A stretch of 64,000 nt of DNA from Cytophagales bacterium WSM2-2 (GTDB lineage Bacteria > Bacteroidota > Bacteroidia > Cytophagales > Cyclobacteriaceae): positions 1,647,501 to 1,711,500 of the forward strand of contig BNHL01000001.1 of assembly GCA_015472025.1 (NCBI GenBank). The letters run 5' to 3'. Numbering within the stretch: position 1 is the stretch's first letter; each line of letters starts with the position of its first letter. Below are positions 35,367 through 43,827 of the stretch, piece by piece. The notes beneath the pieces are model-generated. The model saw only the letters and a program-made list of their open reading frames with translations. It made no database searches and was not told the origin of the DNA. The translations under genes and the position numbers were made by a program.

Positions 35367-36500
35367 TTATTGACTCAGGAAGATGAGCGAGAAAGGTATC
35401 AGGAAGAAGGTTAACAGCAGGTAAAGAAACCCTATAAGTCTGTTTTTCAGTGTTAGCCTGCCGAGGTTTGTGCACAGCTTAAATGGAATCTCTTTGAGAA
35501 AAGGCGTTCTGAAGAAGAACAGAACCCCGATAAAATTGAACAGAAAGTGGGTAAGGGCTATACTGATTGCTGCATTTGAATTGAATGTACTGGCCAAAAA
35601 AGCGGTGATTGTGGTACCAATATTAGCTCCCAGAATGAACGCCCCTGCCTGGCGGAGTTTAATCACTTTCTTGGCAACCAGTGGAACGACCAGTGAAGTC
35701 GTAACTGTACTGGAGCGTATTGCAGCCGTGGTGAGCAGGCCCCATGCAAAAGATTTGTACGGATTCTTAAAAAAGAACTTTCTGAACTTTGTTTGAGAGC
35801 CAAAGCCAAAAACGTTCGTGATCACTTTTCTGAAAAACAGGATAGAGCCAAAAAGCATTGCCAGCGATAGTGCGGCCAACCAATATCCATTACCAATTCC
35901 TTCTGAAATGAAGTTCACAGGCCAACTCAATCCCAGGCCTAGCATTTTGAAGCTGATATTGCTTTGCGCTGCCGGTTCATTGAAAAAATGAGTAGCGATG
36001 TACTGAGCCAAGCTTGAAAGCACCTGGAAATTATATTCAAGAGGAAAAAGAATTAAAGCTGTAAGGATGTTAAAGAAGTCGTGGTATGTACCCGCGCTCA
36101 CGGCTCTGCGAAACTCTTTTTTACGGTTGATGAAACTGAGTGATACAATGGTGCTGGTAATTGTAGTGCCGATGTTAGCTCCCATAATGATGGGAACTGC
36201 GCTCTGAAGTGATAGCGATCCGGAAGCAACTAATGCAACAGTGATAGAAGTAGTTGCTGAACTACTTTGAATAATCGCTGTCGCCAGCAGGCCGATGAAC
36301 AAACCGGTAAATGGATTTGATGTTGCAAGGAGAATAGCATCGGTAAAGGTCGATCCCAATCGCAGTATCGATGAAATCATCAGCTCCAGTGAAAACAAAA
36401 AAACAAGAAGCGCCAGCAGGAAATAAATAGTGTTTCGTAAGAAGTTCTTCCAATTGAAACTTTCTTCGGGAATAGTCTGAAGATCGGGGTGCACGTCCAT
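35367..36500 (-). CDS. Na/Pi cotransporter family protein
   Basis: 377 residues, about nine membrane helices. The inverted repeat typical of the family is visible: GLLATAIIQSSSATTSITVALVASG in the first half (around 70-94, QSSS motif) and GLLTTAAIRSSTVTTSLVVPLVA in the second (around 255-277), each followed by GANIGTTIT. It probably moves phosphate with sodium. There is no C-terminal PhoU domain, so it is a short form. A TATCTTTAC sequence at 36506-36514 (minus) may be its -7 element. Substrate inferred from family only. Confidence 0.9.
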   Translation of the reverse strand: MDVHPDLQTIPEESFNWKNFLRNTIYFLLALLVFLFSLELMISSILRLGSTFTDAILLATSNPFTGLFIGLLATAIIQSSSATTSITVALVASGSLSLQSAVPIIMGANIGTTITSTIVSLSFINRKKEFRRAVSAGTYHDFFNILTALILFPLEYNFQVLSSLAQYIATHFFNEPAAQSNISFKMLGLGLSWPVNFISEGIGNGYWLAALSLAMLFGSILFFRKVITNVFGFGSQTKFRKFFFKNPYKSFAWGLLTTAAIRSSTVTTSLVVPLVAKKVIKLRQAGAFILGANIGTTITAFLASTFNSNAAISIALTHFLFNFIGVLFFFRTPFLKEIPFKLCTNLGRLTLKNRLIGFLYLLLTFFLIPFSLIFLSQ

Positions 36501-36533
36501 GCTATGTAAAGATAAGGACTGTCGCGAAATGGA

Positions 36534-36550
36534 CGGGAAATAAATTCCCG
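36534..36550. repeat. GC-rich hairpin after the M20/moxR genes
   Basis: CGGGAA, loop ATAAA, TTCCCG: a perfect 6-bp stem just beyond the amidohydrolase stop at 36558 on the minus strand and upstream of the Na/Pi gene. It could be a weak terminator or RNA-stability element; there is no T-tract. Confidence 0.35.
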
Positions 36551-36557
36551 AGTGAAA

Positions 36558-37748
36558 TTATTTTTCCATTAATTCTTTCACCGCCATCCAAGCCATCAGG
36601 CCTGTACTGATGCGCAATGCATCTTCGTCGATATCGAAGGTCGGAGTATGCACATAGGATGTAATTCCCTTTGCTTCATTGCGTGTGCCTAAACGATAAA
36701 ATGAAGCAGGTACCTGATGAGAATAGTACGCAAAATCTTCTGAGCCCAAAGTCAGTTCGATGTCGACCACATTTTCTCTGCCCAGGTATTCTTCAGCGGC
36801 TGCACGAATCCGGCGGGTAAGTGCAGGGTTATTTTCCAGGTAAGGGTAGCCTTTAGAAATTTTGACTTCGCATTTTCCTCCCATGCTTTCTGCCATGCCT
36901 TCAGCCATTTTCCTGATTTTTTGCAACCCCTCTTCTCGCCAAGCCTCGTTGAGAGCACGGAATGTTCCGGAAATCCTGACCTCGTCCGGGATAATGTTTG
37001 TGGCTCCTTCTGCAATAATTTTTCCGAATGTCAAAACTGTTGGTTGCTTAGGGCTCGCATTACGACTGATAACTTGTTGCAGTGCGATAATAATGTGTGA
37101 AGCAATGACCACAGGATCTATCGTTAATTCGGGCGCTGCACCATGACCGCCACGGCCGATCACTTTAAGATATATCTCATCACTGCTGGCCATGTACATC
37201 CCCTCACGAAATCCGACTTTACCGACAGGTACCAGTGGCATCACATGCTGTCCAATAATTGACATTGGTTTGGGGTTATCCAACACTCCCTCGGCTATCA
37301 TCATCGAAGCTCCTCCCGGATTTTTTTCTTCACCGGGTTGAAAGATCAGTTTCACTGAGCCTTCGATTTCATTCTTGATCTGACTCAGGATTTTTGCCGT
37401 ACCCAACAACGAAGAAGTGTGCACATCGTGCCCACATGCGTGCATCACTCCAGGATTTTGGGATTTATATTCTACCGTGTTTTTCTCTTCAATCGGCAGA
37501 GCATCCATATCTGCCCGAAGGGCAACTGTTCTTTTTGCGGGATTTTTACCTTCAATCAAAACGACAACGCCCGTACCTGCTACACCTTCCTGGGGAGTGA
37601 TTCCAAAGCTTTTGATCTTTTCGGCGACAAGCTTTGCTGTGTTAAATTCCTTGTATGAAAGCTCAGGATTGGCGTGAAGATGCCTCCGCCAGGTGATCAC
37701 CTCCTGCGCATACTGCTGTGAAAGTTTTTTTATTTGGTCGAGCAACAT
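36558..37748 (-). CDS. M20-family amidohydrolase
   Basis: 396 residues, cytoplasmic, two-domain metal-dependent hydrolase of the N-acyl-amino-acid/hippurate/IAA-conjugate type. Metal ligands and catalytic residues are seen in HACGHDVHTSS (about 101-111), QPGEEKNPGGASMM (about 135-148) and the C-terminal SEDFAYYSHQVP and SYVHTPTFDID motifs. It should cleave an N-acyl or peptide amide; the true substrate is unknown. The start ATG overlaps the moxR stop by one base (TAATG), so both are cotranscribed and coupled. Confidence 0.92.
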   Translation of the reverse strand: MLLDQIKKLSQQYAQEVITWRRHLHANPELSYKEFNTAKLVAEKIKSFGITPQEGVAGTGVVVLIEGKNPAKRTVALRADMDALPIEEKNTVEYKSQNPGVMHACGHDVHTSSLLGTAKILSQIKNEIEGSVKLIFQPGEEKNPGGASMMIAEGVLDNPKPMSIIGQHVMPLVPVGKVGFREGMYMASSDEIYLKVIGRGGHGAAPELTIDPVVIASHIIIALQQVISRNASPKQPTVLTFGKIIAEGATNIIPDEVRISGTFRALNEAWREEGLQKIRKMAEGMAESMGGKCEVKISKGYPYLENNPALTRRIRAAAEEYLGRENVVDIELTLGSEDFAYYSHQVPASFYRLGTRNEAKGITSYVHTPTFDIDEDALRISTGLMAWMAVKELMEK

Positions 37749-38725
37749 TAGTGTTTAACCTGCTCCATCAGTTTGTTCACCAAACCGTCAACGGATTCTC
37801 CTTCGGCTTCTGCTTTAAAGTTTCTTACGATCCTGTGGCGCAACACCGACTTGGCTACTGCCTGTACATCTTCGATATCAGGTGAATACTTCCCTTGAAG
37901 GAGAGCATTACATTTCGCTCCGAGCACAAGATATTGAGAGGCCCGTGGTCCTGCTCCCCACTCGAGAAAATTATTAGCAATGGTTGAAGAGTTGCCAGGA
38001 CGTGTTGAGGTTGCCAGTTTTACTGCATACTCCACAACGTTATCAGCTATCGGTACTCTTCTCACCAGGTGTTGAAAGGCGAGAATATCGTCAGCACTCA
38101 AAATCTTGTTTACGGTAACTACTTCATCAGCCGTTGTTCCTTTTACAATTTTCAGTTCCTGTTCATACGTGGGATAGTCCAAAAATATATTGAACATGAA
38201 GCGGTCAAGTTGCGCTTCTGGTAGCGGATATGTTCCTTCTTGTTCAATGGGGTTTTGTGTTGCCAAAACAAAAAAAGGCTGGGGTAAAGTATAACGATTA
38301 CCTGCAATAGTCACTGCGTTTTCCTGCATGGCTTCCAAAAGAGCCGCTTGTGTCTTCGGAGGCGTTCGGTTGATCTCGTCTGCGAGAACGATATTGGCAA
38401 ATACCGGACCTTTTACGAATTGGAAGTTTCTTTCTTTGTCCAATGTTTCCGCCCCGACAATATCCGAAGGCATCAGGTCTGGCGTGAATTGTATGCGCTT
38501 AAACTGAAGGTCCAATGCTTGTGAAATAGTATGTACGAGTAATGTCTTTGCCAGTCCTGGCACGCCAATCAGCAGCGCATGACTGTGGCAAAAAATAGCA
38601 GTAAGTGTAAGACGGACCACATCATCCTGGCCCACAATCACCTTAGCAATTTCACTTTTTAAATTTTTGTATGCTTGTGCAAGTGCATTAGCAGCCTCTA
38701 CATCGTTTGCAAAATTCTTAGCCAT
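37748..38725 (-). CDS. MoxR-family AAA+ ATPase
   Basis: 325 residues. Walker A LIGVPGLAKTLLV (about 53-65), Walker B IVLADEINRTPPKTQAALLEAMQE (in part; about 113-136), sensor 1 FVLATQNPIEQEGTYPLPEAQ and the C-terminal lid with SSTIANNFLEWGAGPRASQY. MoxR ATPases act as chaperones for partner proteins with VWA domains. Usually a DUF58 gene and Bat-type VWA genes follow; here the next gene is an M20 amidohydrolase, and no VWA gene is in the window. Confidence 0.94.
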   Translation of the reverse strand: MAKNFANDVEAANALAQAYKNLKSEIAKVIVGQDDVVRLTLTAIFCHSHALLIGVPGLAKTLLVHTISQALDLQFKRIQFTPDLMPSDIVGAETLDKERNFQFVKGPVFANIVLADEINRTPPKTQAALLEAMQENAVTIAGNRYTLPQPFFVLATQNPIEQEGTYPLPEAQLDRFMFNIFLDYPTYEQELKIVKGTTADEVVTVNKILSADDILAFQHLVRRVPIADNVVEYAVKLATSTRPGNSSTIANNFLEWGAGPRASQYLVLGAKCNALLQGKYSPDIEDVQAVAKSVLRHRIVRNFKAEAEGESVDGLVNKLMEQVKH

Positions 38726-38765
38726 CCCTTTAAAATCTTTTGCTGTGAAAATAGGTTTTTATTGA

Positions 38766-38792
38766 AGCCAGAACAAGGTAATCTATCTGGCT
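38766..38792. repeat. Inverted repeat between the PPIase operon and moxR
   Basis: AGCCAGA at 38766-38772 and TCTGGCT at 38786-38792 with 13 bases between. On the minus strand it lies between the moxR start region and the end of the preceding folding-factor gene's direction of transcription; the sequence after the stem is TCAATAAAAA, so it is a weak terminator candidate at best. Confidence 0.3.
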
Positions 38793-38847
38793 GGAGAAAA
38801 TCCCCTGACTTGCGCTATTTGGGGAGCCACGTGTCTTTTTAGCTACT

Positions 38848-40218
38848 CTACTCTAGAAGTTTGCACCCTTCGTACGCAGGGTCAATATTGATGAATACAT
38901 CCTGTCTTGCCTTTAAAAACCACTTTGTAATGGCCTTATCTTTCTTTTCAGCAAGAGCTGCTGATTGAATGCGATGCCAGTCATCTTTCAAGTTCGCCAC
39001 ATGTGGAGGGAGTTTTTCCTTGAAATAAATAATCCTGACAGCTTCTTTTTGCTCTGCTGTCCGGTATCTGAGAGGTGGGGAGTAGTGACCAATTTTCATT
39101 GTATCAATCACGAAATAAACTGCAGGGTCCAAGGTCCTGTCTATTGCTACTTTCATGCTGCCTTCACGATCTGTAAAAAAGCCATTCGTGCCCTTCGTGT
39201 TGGTGTCATCAGAAAACAATTTTGCGGCAACTTCAAATTTGATACTGTCTTTAATCAGCTTTCTACGCAAACTGTCAAGAAAAAATGTTGCGCGTTCAAT
39301 ATCGACTTGACTAGGTGCTGCTGAGATCAGGATATGACGGGCGTTGTATTCATTACCCCTGCGATCAATCAGTTGCATGATGTGAAATCCGTACTGAGAT
39401 TCAAAAGGCTGAGAGAACTCTCCTTTTCTGAGCTTGAATGCCATAGCTTCAAATTCAGACACCATTGCTCCACGTCCAACATATCCCATCTCGCCTCCGT
39501 TGGCCTGGGCGCTTGGGTCTTCTGAATATTTTTTGGCCAGCTCGTTAAAATTCTCTCCATTGATCAATCTGGTGCGAAGGTCTTCCAACCGTTTTTTCAC
39601 TTCTTGCTTTTGCTGTGGGCTTACCTTTGCCACCTTCACAATTTGACCTATGACTGCATCTGCAGAATAATAGAACAAACTGTCTTTAGGGATTTTATTG
39701 AAGAAGCGTTTTACTTCGGCAGGAGTTATATCTATTTTTTTGGTGATCCTTTCTGTCATCTCGCGCGAAAGCAACTGCTCCCTGACCTGGTCACGCAATT
39801 CAATTTTTATCTGGTCCATGGTTTTGCCGAATTGACGCTCAAGCTCCTCCGGCGAATTGCCATAGTTCTGCATGATCATACCCATACGTTGGGTAGTATT
39901 CTGGTCTACCTCCAGGTCGGTAACAATGACGGAGTCGATTTCAGCCTTGGCAACCATGAGCTTACTCATGATCAACCGGTTAAATATGCCGCATTTAGCT
40001 TCTTCTGAAGCAGGGTTTCCTTCTGTCAAATAGTTCTGATAAGCCGACTCAAGTTCTGATTTCAGGACAATGAAATTGTCCACTTTACCAATGATTTTGT
40101 CGAGGACAAAGCCATTTTCCTCCTTCTTTTCCTGTGCAAAAGTCGCAATGGTAAAAAGAAGGGCTACCGCGCTATTTGTCAAATATTTCAAAATCCTTCC
40201 GTTTCGCTGCGTTTTCAT
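38848..40218 (-). CDS. SurA-like periplasmic peptidyl-prolyl isomerase
   Basis: About 456 residues. Signal peptide ending in TIATFAQ; SurA-type N-terminal chaperone region (about 35-170: KVDNFIVLKSELESAY, LVAKAEIDSVIVTDLEV, QVREQLLSREM); a parvulin domain at about 175-285 (EDPSAQANGGEMGYVGRGAMV, FESQYGFHIMQLIDRRG) and a second degenerate one (NARHILIS to about 415). It probably helps outer-membrane proteins fold. The ATG at 40218 begins the signal peptide and overlaps the upstream gene by 47 bp; a start at 40245 would add nine charged residues. It is third in a run of three related genes. Confidence 0.88.
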   Translation of the reverse strand: MKTQRNGRILKYLTNSAVALLFTIATFAQEKKEENGFVLDKIIGKVDNFIVLKSELESAYQNYLTEGNPASEEAKCGIFNRLIMSKLMVAKAEIDSVIVTDLEVDQNTTQRMGMIMQNYGNSPEELERQFGKTMDQIKIELRDQVREQLLSREMTERITKKIDITPAEVKRFFNKIPKDSLFYYSADAVIGQIVKVAKVSPQQKQEVKKRLEDLRTRLINGENFNELAKKYSEDPSAQANGGEMGYVGRGAMVSEFEAMAFKLRKGEFSQPFESQYGFHIMQLIDRRGNEYNARHILISAAPSQVDIERATFFLDSLRRKLIKDSIKFEVAAKLFSDDTNTKGTNGFFTDREGSMKVAIDRTLDPAVYFVIDTMKIGHYSPPLRYRTAEQKEAVRIIYFKEKLPPHVANLKDDWHRIQSAALAEKKDKAITKWFLKARQDVFINIDPAYEGCKLLE

Positions 40219-41062
40219 ATACCTCGTCTTCCAATTTTTTCGCAAGTTCTACTTTTCTTTTATTAATTATAATGTTTTTAATGTCCTGCTTCACGAATTC
40301 CAGCGGGGAAATATTGTCGGTGATTTTATACTGATCCACTTTTAAAAAATACAAATAACTCGCATCCGAGGTTTCGTAATAATTGTTCGTCTTCAAAAAC
40401 TGAATCTTGTTGGGGAAATCCGCCAACGGTGAATTAACCGTCAGCTTGTCAAATTCAATCCACGAAGAGTCGGCCATATGATACGCTGCCGAAAAACTCA
40501 GGCAGTATGATCTCAATTCATTCTTTTCTTTTTCCTTCAATGAAAACATCAGGTCTTTTATTCGTTTGGTTCGTGGAGCTTCTTTGGCCACTTTGATGTA
40601 CGTACCTCTTATGATGTTTTGTTTGAGAATAAAGTTGTCGAGATGTTCTTTGTAGTAGGCTGCGATGGAGGCCTCGTCAACACTATCATTCAGATGCTGC
40701 TGGATGTAATAGTTTTGAAACTCATAGCCAATCAGGCTGTAACGATAGTCCAGTACCTTGCGCTCTACTTCCGCCTCATCAATGCTAATCGTCTTCAGGG
40801 CTTCTTGAATCAATAGCTGTTTGCGCACCCAACTGTTGACATATGCATTTACTCTCGCTGCACTGTCATCTTTTGTCGTTTTCTCTGGCACAATGCCTTT
40901 CAATTCATCTTCATACAGAAGAGCATTGTTAACACGGGCAATCGCTCTTCTCTTGCTATCCTGGACATTCTCCTTTTTCCGTTTGATGAGATCACACCCC
41001 TGCAATAATACCAATACAAGTATGCCGATAAGACTAGATCGATATGCGAATTGGTTTGTCAT
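40172..41062 (-). CDS. Lipoprotein related to SurA/PpiC chaperones, parvulin domain not evident
   Basis: 296 residues. Lipobox LLQGC with Cys23. The region 40-175 resembles the SurA/PrsA N-terminal chaperone fold (VNAYVNSWVRKQLLIQEAL, EAEVERKVLDYRYSL). The section where a parvulin domain would lie (about 150-250) lacks the usual GGxLG and FxxGxxH motifs, so it is probably a chaperone without isomerase activity. A C-terminal helix (FVKQDIKNIIINKRKVELAKKLE) matches the SurA C-terminal clamp. Its ATG overlaps the stop of the upstream gene (TAATG), and its 3' end overlaps the next gene. Confidence 0.75.
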   Translation of the reverse strand: MTNQFAYRSSLIGILVLVLLQGCDLIKRKKENVQDSKRRAIARVNNALLYEDELKGIVPEKTTKDDSAARVNAYVNSWVRKQLLIQEALKTISIDEAEVERKVLDYRYSLIGYEFQNYYIQQHLNDSVDEASIAAYYKEHLDNFILKQNIIRGTYIKVAKEAPRTKRIKDLMFSLKEKEKNELRSYCLSFSAAYHMADSSWIEFDKLTVNSPLADFPNKIQFLKTNNYYETSDASYLYFLKVDQYKITDNISPLEFVKQDIKNIIINKRKVELAKKLEDEVYENAAKRKDFEIFDK

Positions 41063-42996
41063 TATTTCTTGAGCAACTCTTCCATAACGGTATTCTTACC
41101 TTTGCTATTGACTTTCACTTCGTATTTCTTTTTCAACGCGGCCACCCAGCTTTTTTCGAGTGAATCCTGGTAGCCTGAAATGACCTGGGCACGCGCTTCT
41201 TCGAATTTCTTTATCCCTGGCTCTACCAGTCGGGTCACTTCAACAAGATAAGTAACACCATCCAATTCTGTTTCTTGTATCCCTGGCACCCAGTTGATTT
41301 TGTCAATTACTTTGCTGTCGCCTTTTTCGTAGTTGCGGGAACGCTGAATAGATTTGAATTTCTTCATATCAGCCTTGGTAATCGAATCCCCTTTTGAAAT
41401 CTTATTTTTAATCTCAGTTACGAAAGATTTATCTGCAATTGAAAAAATCCTGGCCTCTACACGTGAACCTGCTTTGTATTTATCCTGGTTTTCAGTGTAA
41501 AATTTTCTCTGACCGACAGAATCCTCGGAAGCTTTATTCCAAATTTCCCGTTCCATAATTTCGAACAACAAAATTCCTTCACGGTATTCAGTCATCAGGT
41601 GCTGAAACTCTGGATTCTCTTTGATGATTTTTTCATCTTCCGCTTGCCCGATTTTTCCTTCAGCAAAATTGTTGCAGAGCTGATCCATAAAAGCAGACGG
41701 AGAAAGATTGCTTTTTGAATGTTGCTTTTCCACTGCACTCACAAATTCGCCCACAGTAAAATTCTTAGCTCCTACTGTAAACAGGCTGCTTTTTTTCAAC
41801 TCCTCATTCCCTTTGAGTCTCCAATTGCCCTTGAGGAGACTGGAGTCGGCTAACGCCAGCACTTTTGCTTTCACCGGTTGGTTTTCATTATATCCCAACT
41901 CAATTTTTCTTTTGGCAGCTACTGCATCTTCTGAGATTTTCATCCGTTCATCACGAGCTACTCGCTTTTTCAGGGAAGATTCAACTTCCCCATAAGACGG
42001 AACAGGAATTTTCTTCTCCAATCGGATAATATGCCAACCCAAGTTTGACTGAAACGGGTCTGAGATATCTCCCGGTTTCTGCAAGGCAAAAGCGGTTGCT
42101 TCAAATTCAGGAACTGAAGGAATTGCACCCACTCCAAACGGACGAAGGCGCCCACCAGAGTTTTTCGTGTTATTGTCTTCGGAGAATTCCTTGCACAGTT
42201 CATCCCAGTTACGGCCTGATTTTACCTGGTCGTAGATTTCAAAAATCTTGTTCTTTGTTTTGTCCAGGTTCTCTTTAGTAGCTCTCAGCAAAATGTGAGA
42301 GACCTCCACTTCACCTCTCGATGCTTTCTTATCCATAACCTTGATCAGATGATAACCAAAACGGGAGCGAATGACCGGAGAAATTTCTCCTACTTTGGTT
42401 TGAAATGCCGCCTTCTCAAAAGGATAGACCATTTGCATGGCGGTGAAGTAGCCAAGACTTCCTCCATTGTATTTGGCAGAAGGATCTTCACTTAGCTCGC
42501 GTGCCAGTTTTTCGAAATCTTCACCGGCAGAAATTCTTTTTTTGATATCCGAAATTTTATTGTATGCCTGGAGTGTATCGTCAGCTGATGCCTCTGCTTT
42601 AATCTGAATTAAAATGTGCGAAGCCTTCACCTCTTGCGTCAGGTGATCGTATGTTTCGCGGGTCAGCTTGTCGAGTAAGTCTTTTTCCGCCCGGTATGGT
42701 TTCTTGAGTTCGTCACTGTAGGTCTTCAGCTCTTTGTTAAATTTTGCGGTAGTGTCATACCCACGCAGGCGAGCCTCTGCAATTTTTAATTTAAAATTGA
42801 TGAATAGCTCCAGGTATTCGTTCACCTTAGCCTCTGTAAAATCACGCTGTCCGGGGTGATTTTTCTTAAAGAGATAAACAAACTCGTTGGTGTATACAGG
42901 TGTCTTGTTTACCGTGAAAAGTTCAATGCGCTTGGACTGGCCAAATGCCAGTATACCTGTGATTAAAAAGCCAAGAACCAAAAGTGACTTTCTCAT
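41062..42996 (-). CDS. Periplasmic peptidyl-prolyl isomerase with two parvulin domains
   Basis: 644 residues with signal peptide (MRKSLLVLGFLITGILAFGQ). After an N-terminal chaperone region (about 25-118) two parvulin domains follow: about 119-225 (VKASHILIQI, DPSAKYNGGSLGYFTAMQMVYPFE, RSRFGYHLIKVMD) and about 228-335 (VEVSHILLRA, NTKNSGGRLRPFGVGAI, SNLGWHIIRLE). The remaining 300 residues are helical and chaperone-like. First gene of the three-gene folding operon; a good promoter motif precedes it. Confidence 0.92.
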   Translation of the reverse strand: MRKSLLVLGFLITGILAFGQSKRIELFTVNKTPVYTNEFVYLFKKNHPGQRDFTEAKVNEYLELFINFKLKIAEARLRGYDTTAKFNKELKTYSDELKKPYRAEKDLLDKLTRETYDHLTQEVKASHILIQIKAEASADDTLQAYNKISDIKKRISAGEDFEKLARELSEDPSAKYNGGSLGYFTAMQMVYPFEKAAFQTKVGEISPVIRSRFGYHLIKVMDKKASRGEVEVSHILLRATKENLDKTKNKIFEIYDQVKSGRNWDELCKEFSEDNNTKNSGGRLRPFGVGAIPSVPEFEATAFALQKPGDISDPFQSNLGWHIIRLEKKIPVPSYGEVESSLKKRVARDERMKISEDAVAAKRKIELGYNENQPVKAKVLALADSSLLKGNWRLKGNEELKKSSLFTVGAKNFTVGEFVSAVEKQHSKSNLSPSAFMDQLCNNFAEGKIGQAEDEKIIKENPEFQHLMTEYREGILLFEIMEREIWNKASEDSVGQRKFYTENQDKYKAGSRVEARIFSIADKSFVTEIKNKISKGDSITKADMKKFKSIQRSRNYEKGDSKVIDKINWVPGIQETELDGVTYLVEVTRLVEPGIKKFEEARAQVISGYQDSLEKSWVAALKKKYEVKVNSKGKNTVMEELLKK

Positions 42997-43020
42997 GTAC
43001 CTTATAAAAAAATTCAGGGT

Positions 43021-43029
43021 GCAAAGATA
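43021..43029 (-). promoter_or_regulatory. Candidate -7 element of the PPIase operon
   Basis: On the minus strand TATCTTTGC, an exact TAnnTTTG match, with a 24-bp leader to the ATG at 42996. It lies between the stop of the partner-switching kinase (43053) and the PPIase operon, separating the two transcription units. Confidence 0.5.
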
Positions 43030-43052
43030 GTTTTTTGGAGGATGTGGAGCTT

Positions 43053-43463
43053 TTAGATTTTCTTAGTGAGGCGGCAAATGTTTTTACCTTCCTCATTGGT
43101 ATATTCAATCTTATCCATGATTGATTTTACCAGGCGTATGCCGAGGCCGCCTTTGCGTTTGTCCTGAACGAGGCTATCCATAGCGGGTTCAGAGAATTGA
43201 TTGATGTCGAATATCGAGGCATCATCGATAATTTCAAAAATGAATATTTGATCCTGGGGGTGTTTGATCTGTAGTTCAAGGTAATCGTCCGGATTGCAGT
43301 GGTGTGCATGGATCATGACGTTCGAGCACATCTCGTCTAATGCCAGCACAATGGAGCTCACCTGAATTTCCGGAACATGATTTTCGATCAGCGTATTGCG
43401 TACGAAATCACGTATGCCCTTCAAATTAGCAAGACTGCACCCTATGTTATACCGATAGTTCAT
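43053..43463 (-). CDS. Anti-sigma-factor-type serine kinase (HATPase, RsbW/SpoIIAB-like)
   Basis: 136 residues, a single GHKL ATPase domain. N-box with Glu44 and Asn48 in LALDEMCSNVMIHAH, G1 box around DDASIFDINQF (about 79-89) and G2 box GGLGIRLVKSIMDK. In partner-switching systems such kinases phosphorylate the STAS protein and bind a target (sigma factor or other effector). It overlaps the STAS gene by 17 bp. No sigma factor gene is near, so its binding target is unknown. Confidence 0.88.
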   Translation of the reverse strand: MNYRYNIGCSLANLKGIRDFVRNTLIENHVPEIQVSSIVLALDEMCSNVMIHAHHCNPDDYLELQIKHPQDQIFIFEIIDDASIFDINQFSEPAMDSLVQDKRKGGLGIRLVKSIMDKIEYTNEEGKNICRLTKKI

Positions 43464-43797
43464 TTGCCAACTTCAAAGCCTCACTTTTATTTTCACGGAT
43501 GTGGAGCAGGTCTGCCAAGCCAAGGATGTCAAATGTATTGGCCACCTTTTCCTTAAGACCATAGAGCACCATCTGAATTTTCTTTTCACGCAATTCCTCG
43601 ATATATGACATAAAGACACCGAGACCTGCCGAAGAGATGTATTCCAACGCATGGCAATCCACCAAAATCTTTTTAAACCCTTCGCCCACACTTTTGGCGA
43701 TAGCCAGGTCCAGTTCGATCGAAGAACTGGCATCGATTTCGCCGATTACAGCGATTATGTCAGCTCCGTCCTCCTGTAATCTCTTGATGCTTACCAT
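43447..43797 (-). CDS. STAS-domain anti-anti-sigma-type protein
   Basis: 116 residues, one STAS domain: VIGEIDASSSIELD at 18-30 and the phosphorylation loop LEYISSAGLGVF with Ser56 and Ser57 as candidate phosphoacceptors. In this module it would be phosphorylated by the kinase encoded next to it and dephosphorylated by the upstream phosphatase. The gene lies 30 bp after the phosphatase gene and overlaps the kinase gene by 17 bp. Confidence 0.9.
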   Translation of the reverse strand: MVSIKRLQEDGADIIAVIGEIDASSSIELDLAIAKSVGEGFKKILVDCHALEYISSAGLGVFMSYIEELREKKIQMVLYGLKEKVANTFDILGLADLLHIRENKSEALKLANELSV

Positions 43798-43827
43798 ATT
43801 TTTCTAACGGTTTATTAACAAATTAAG

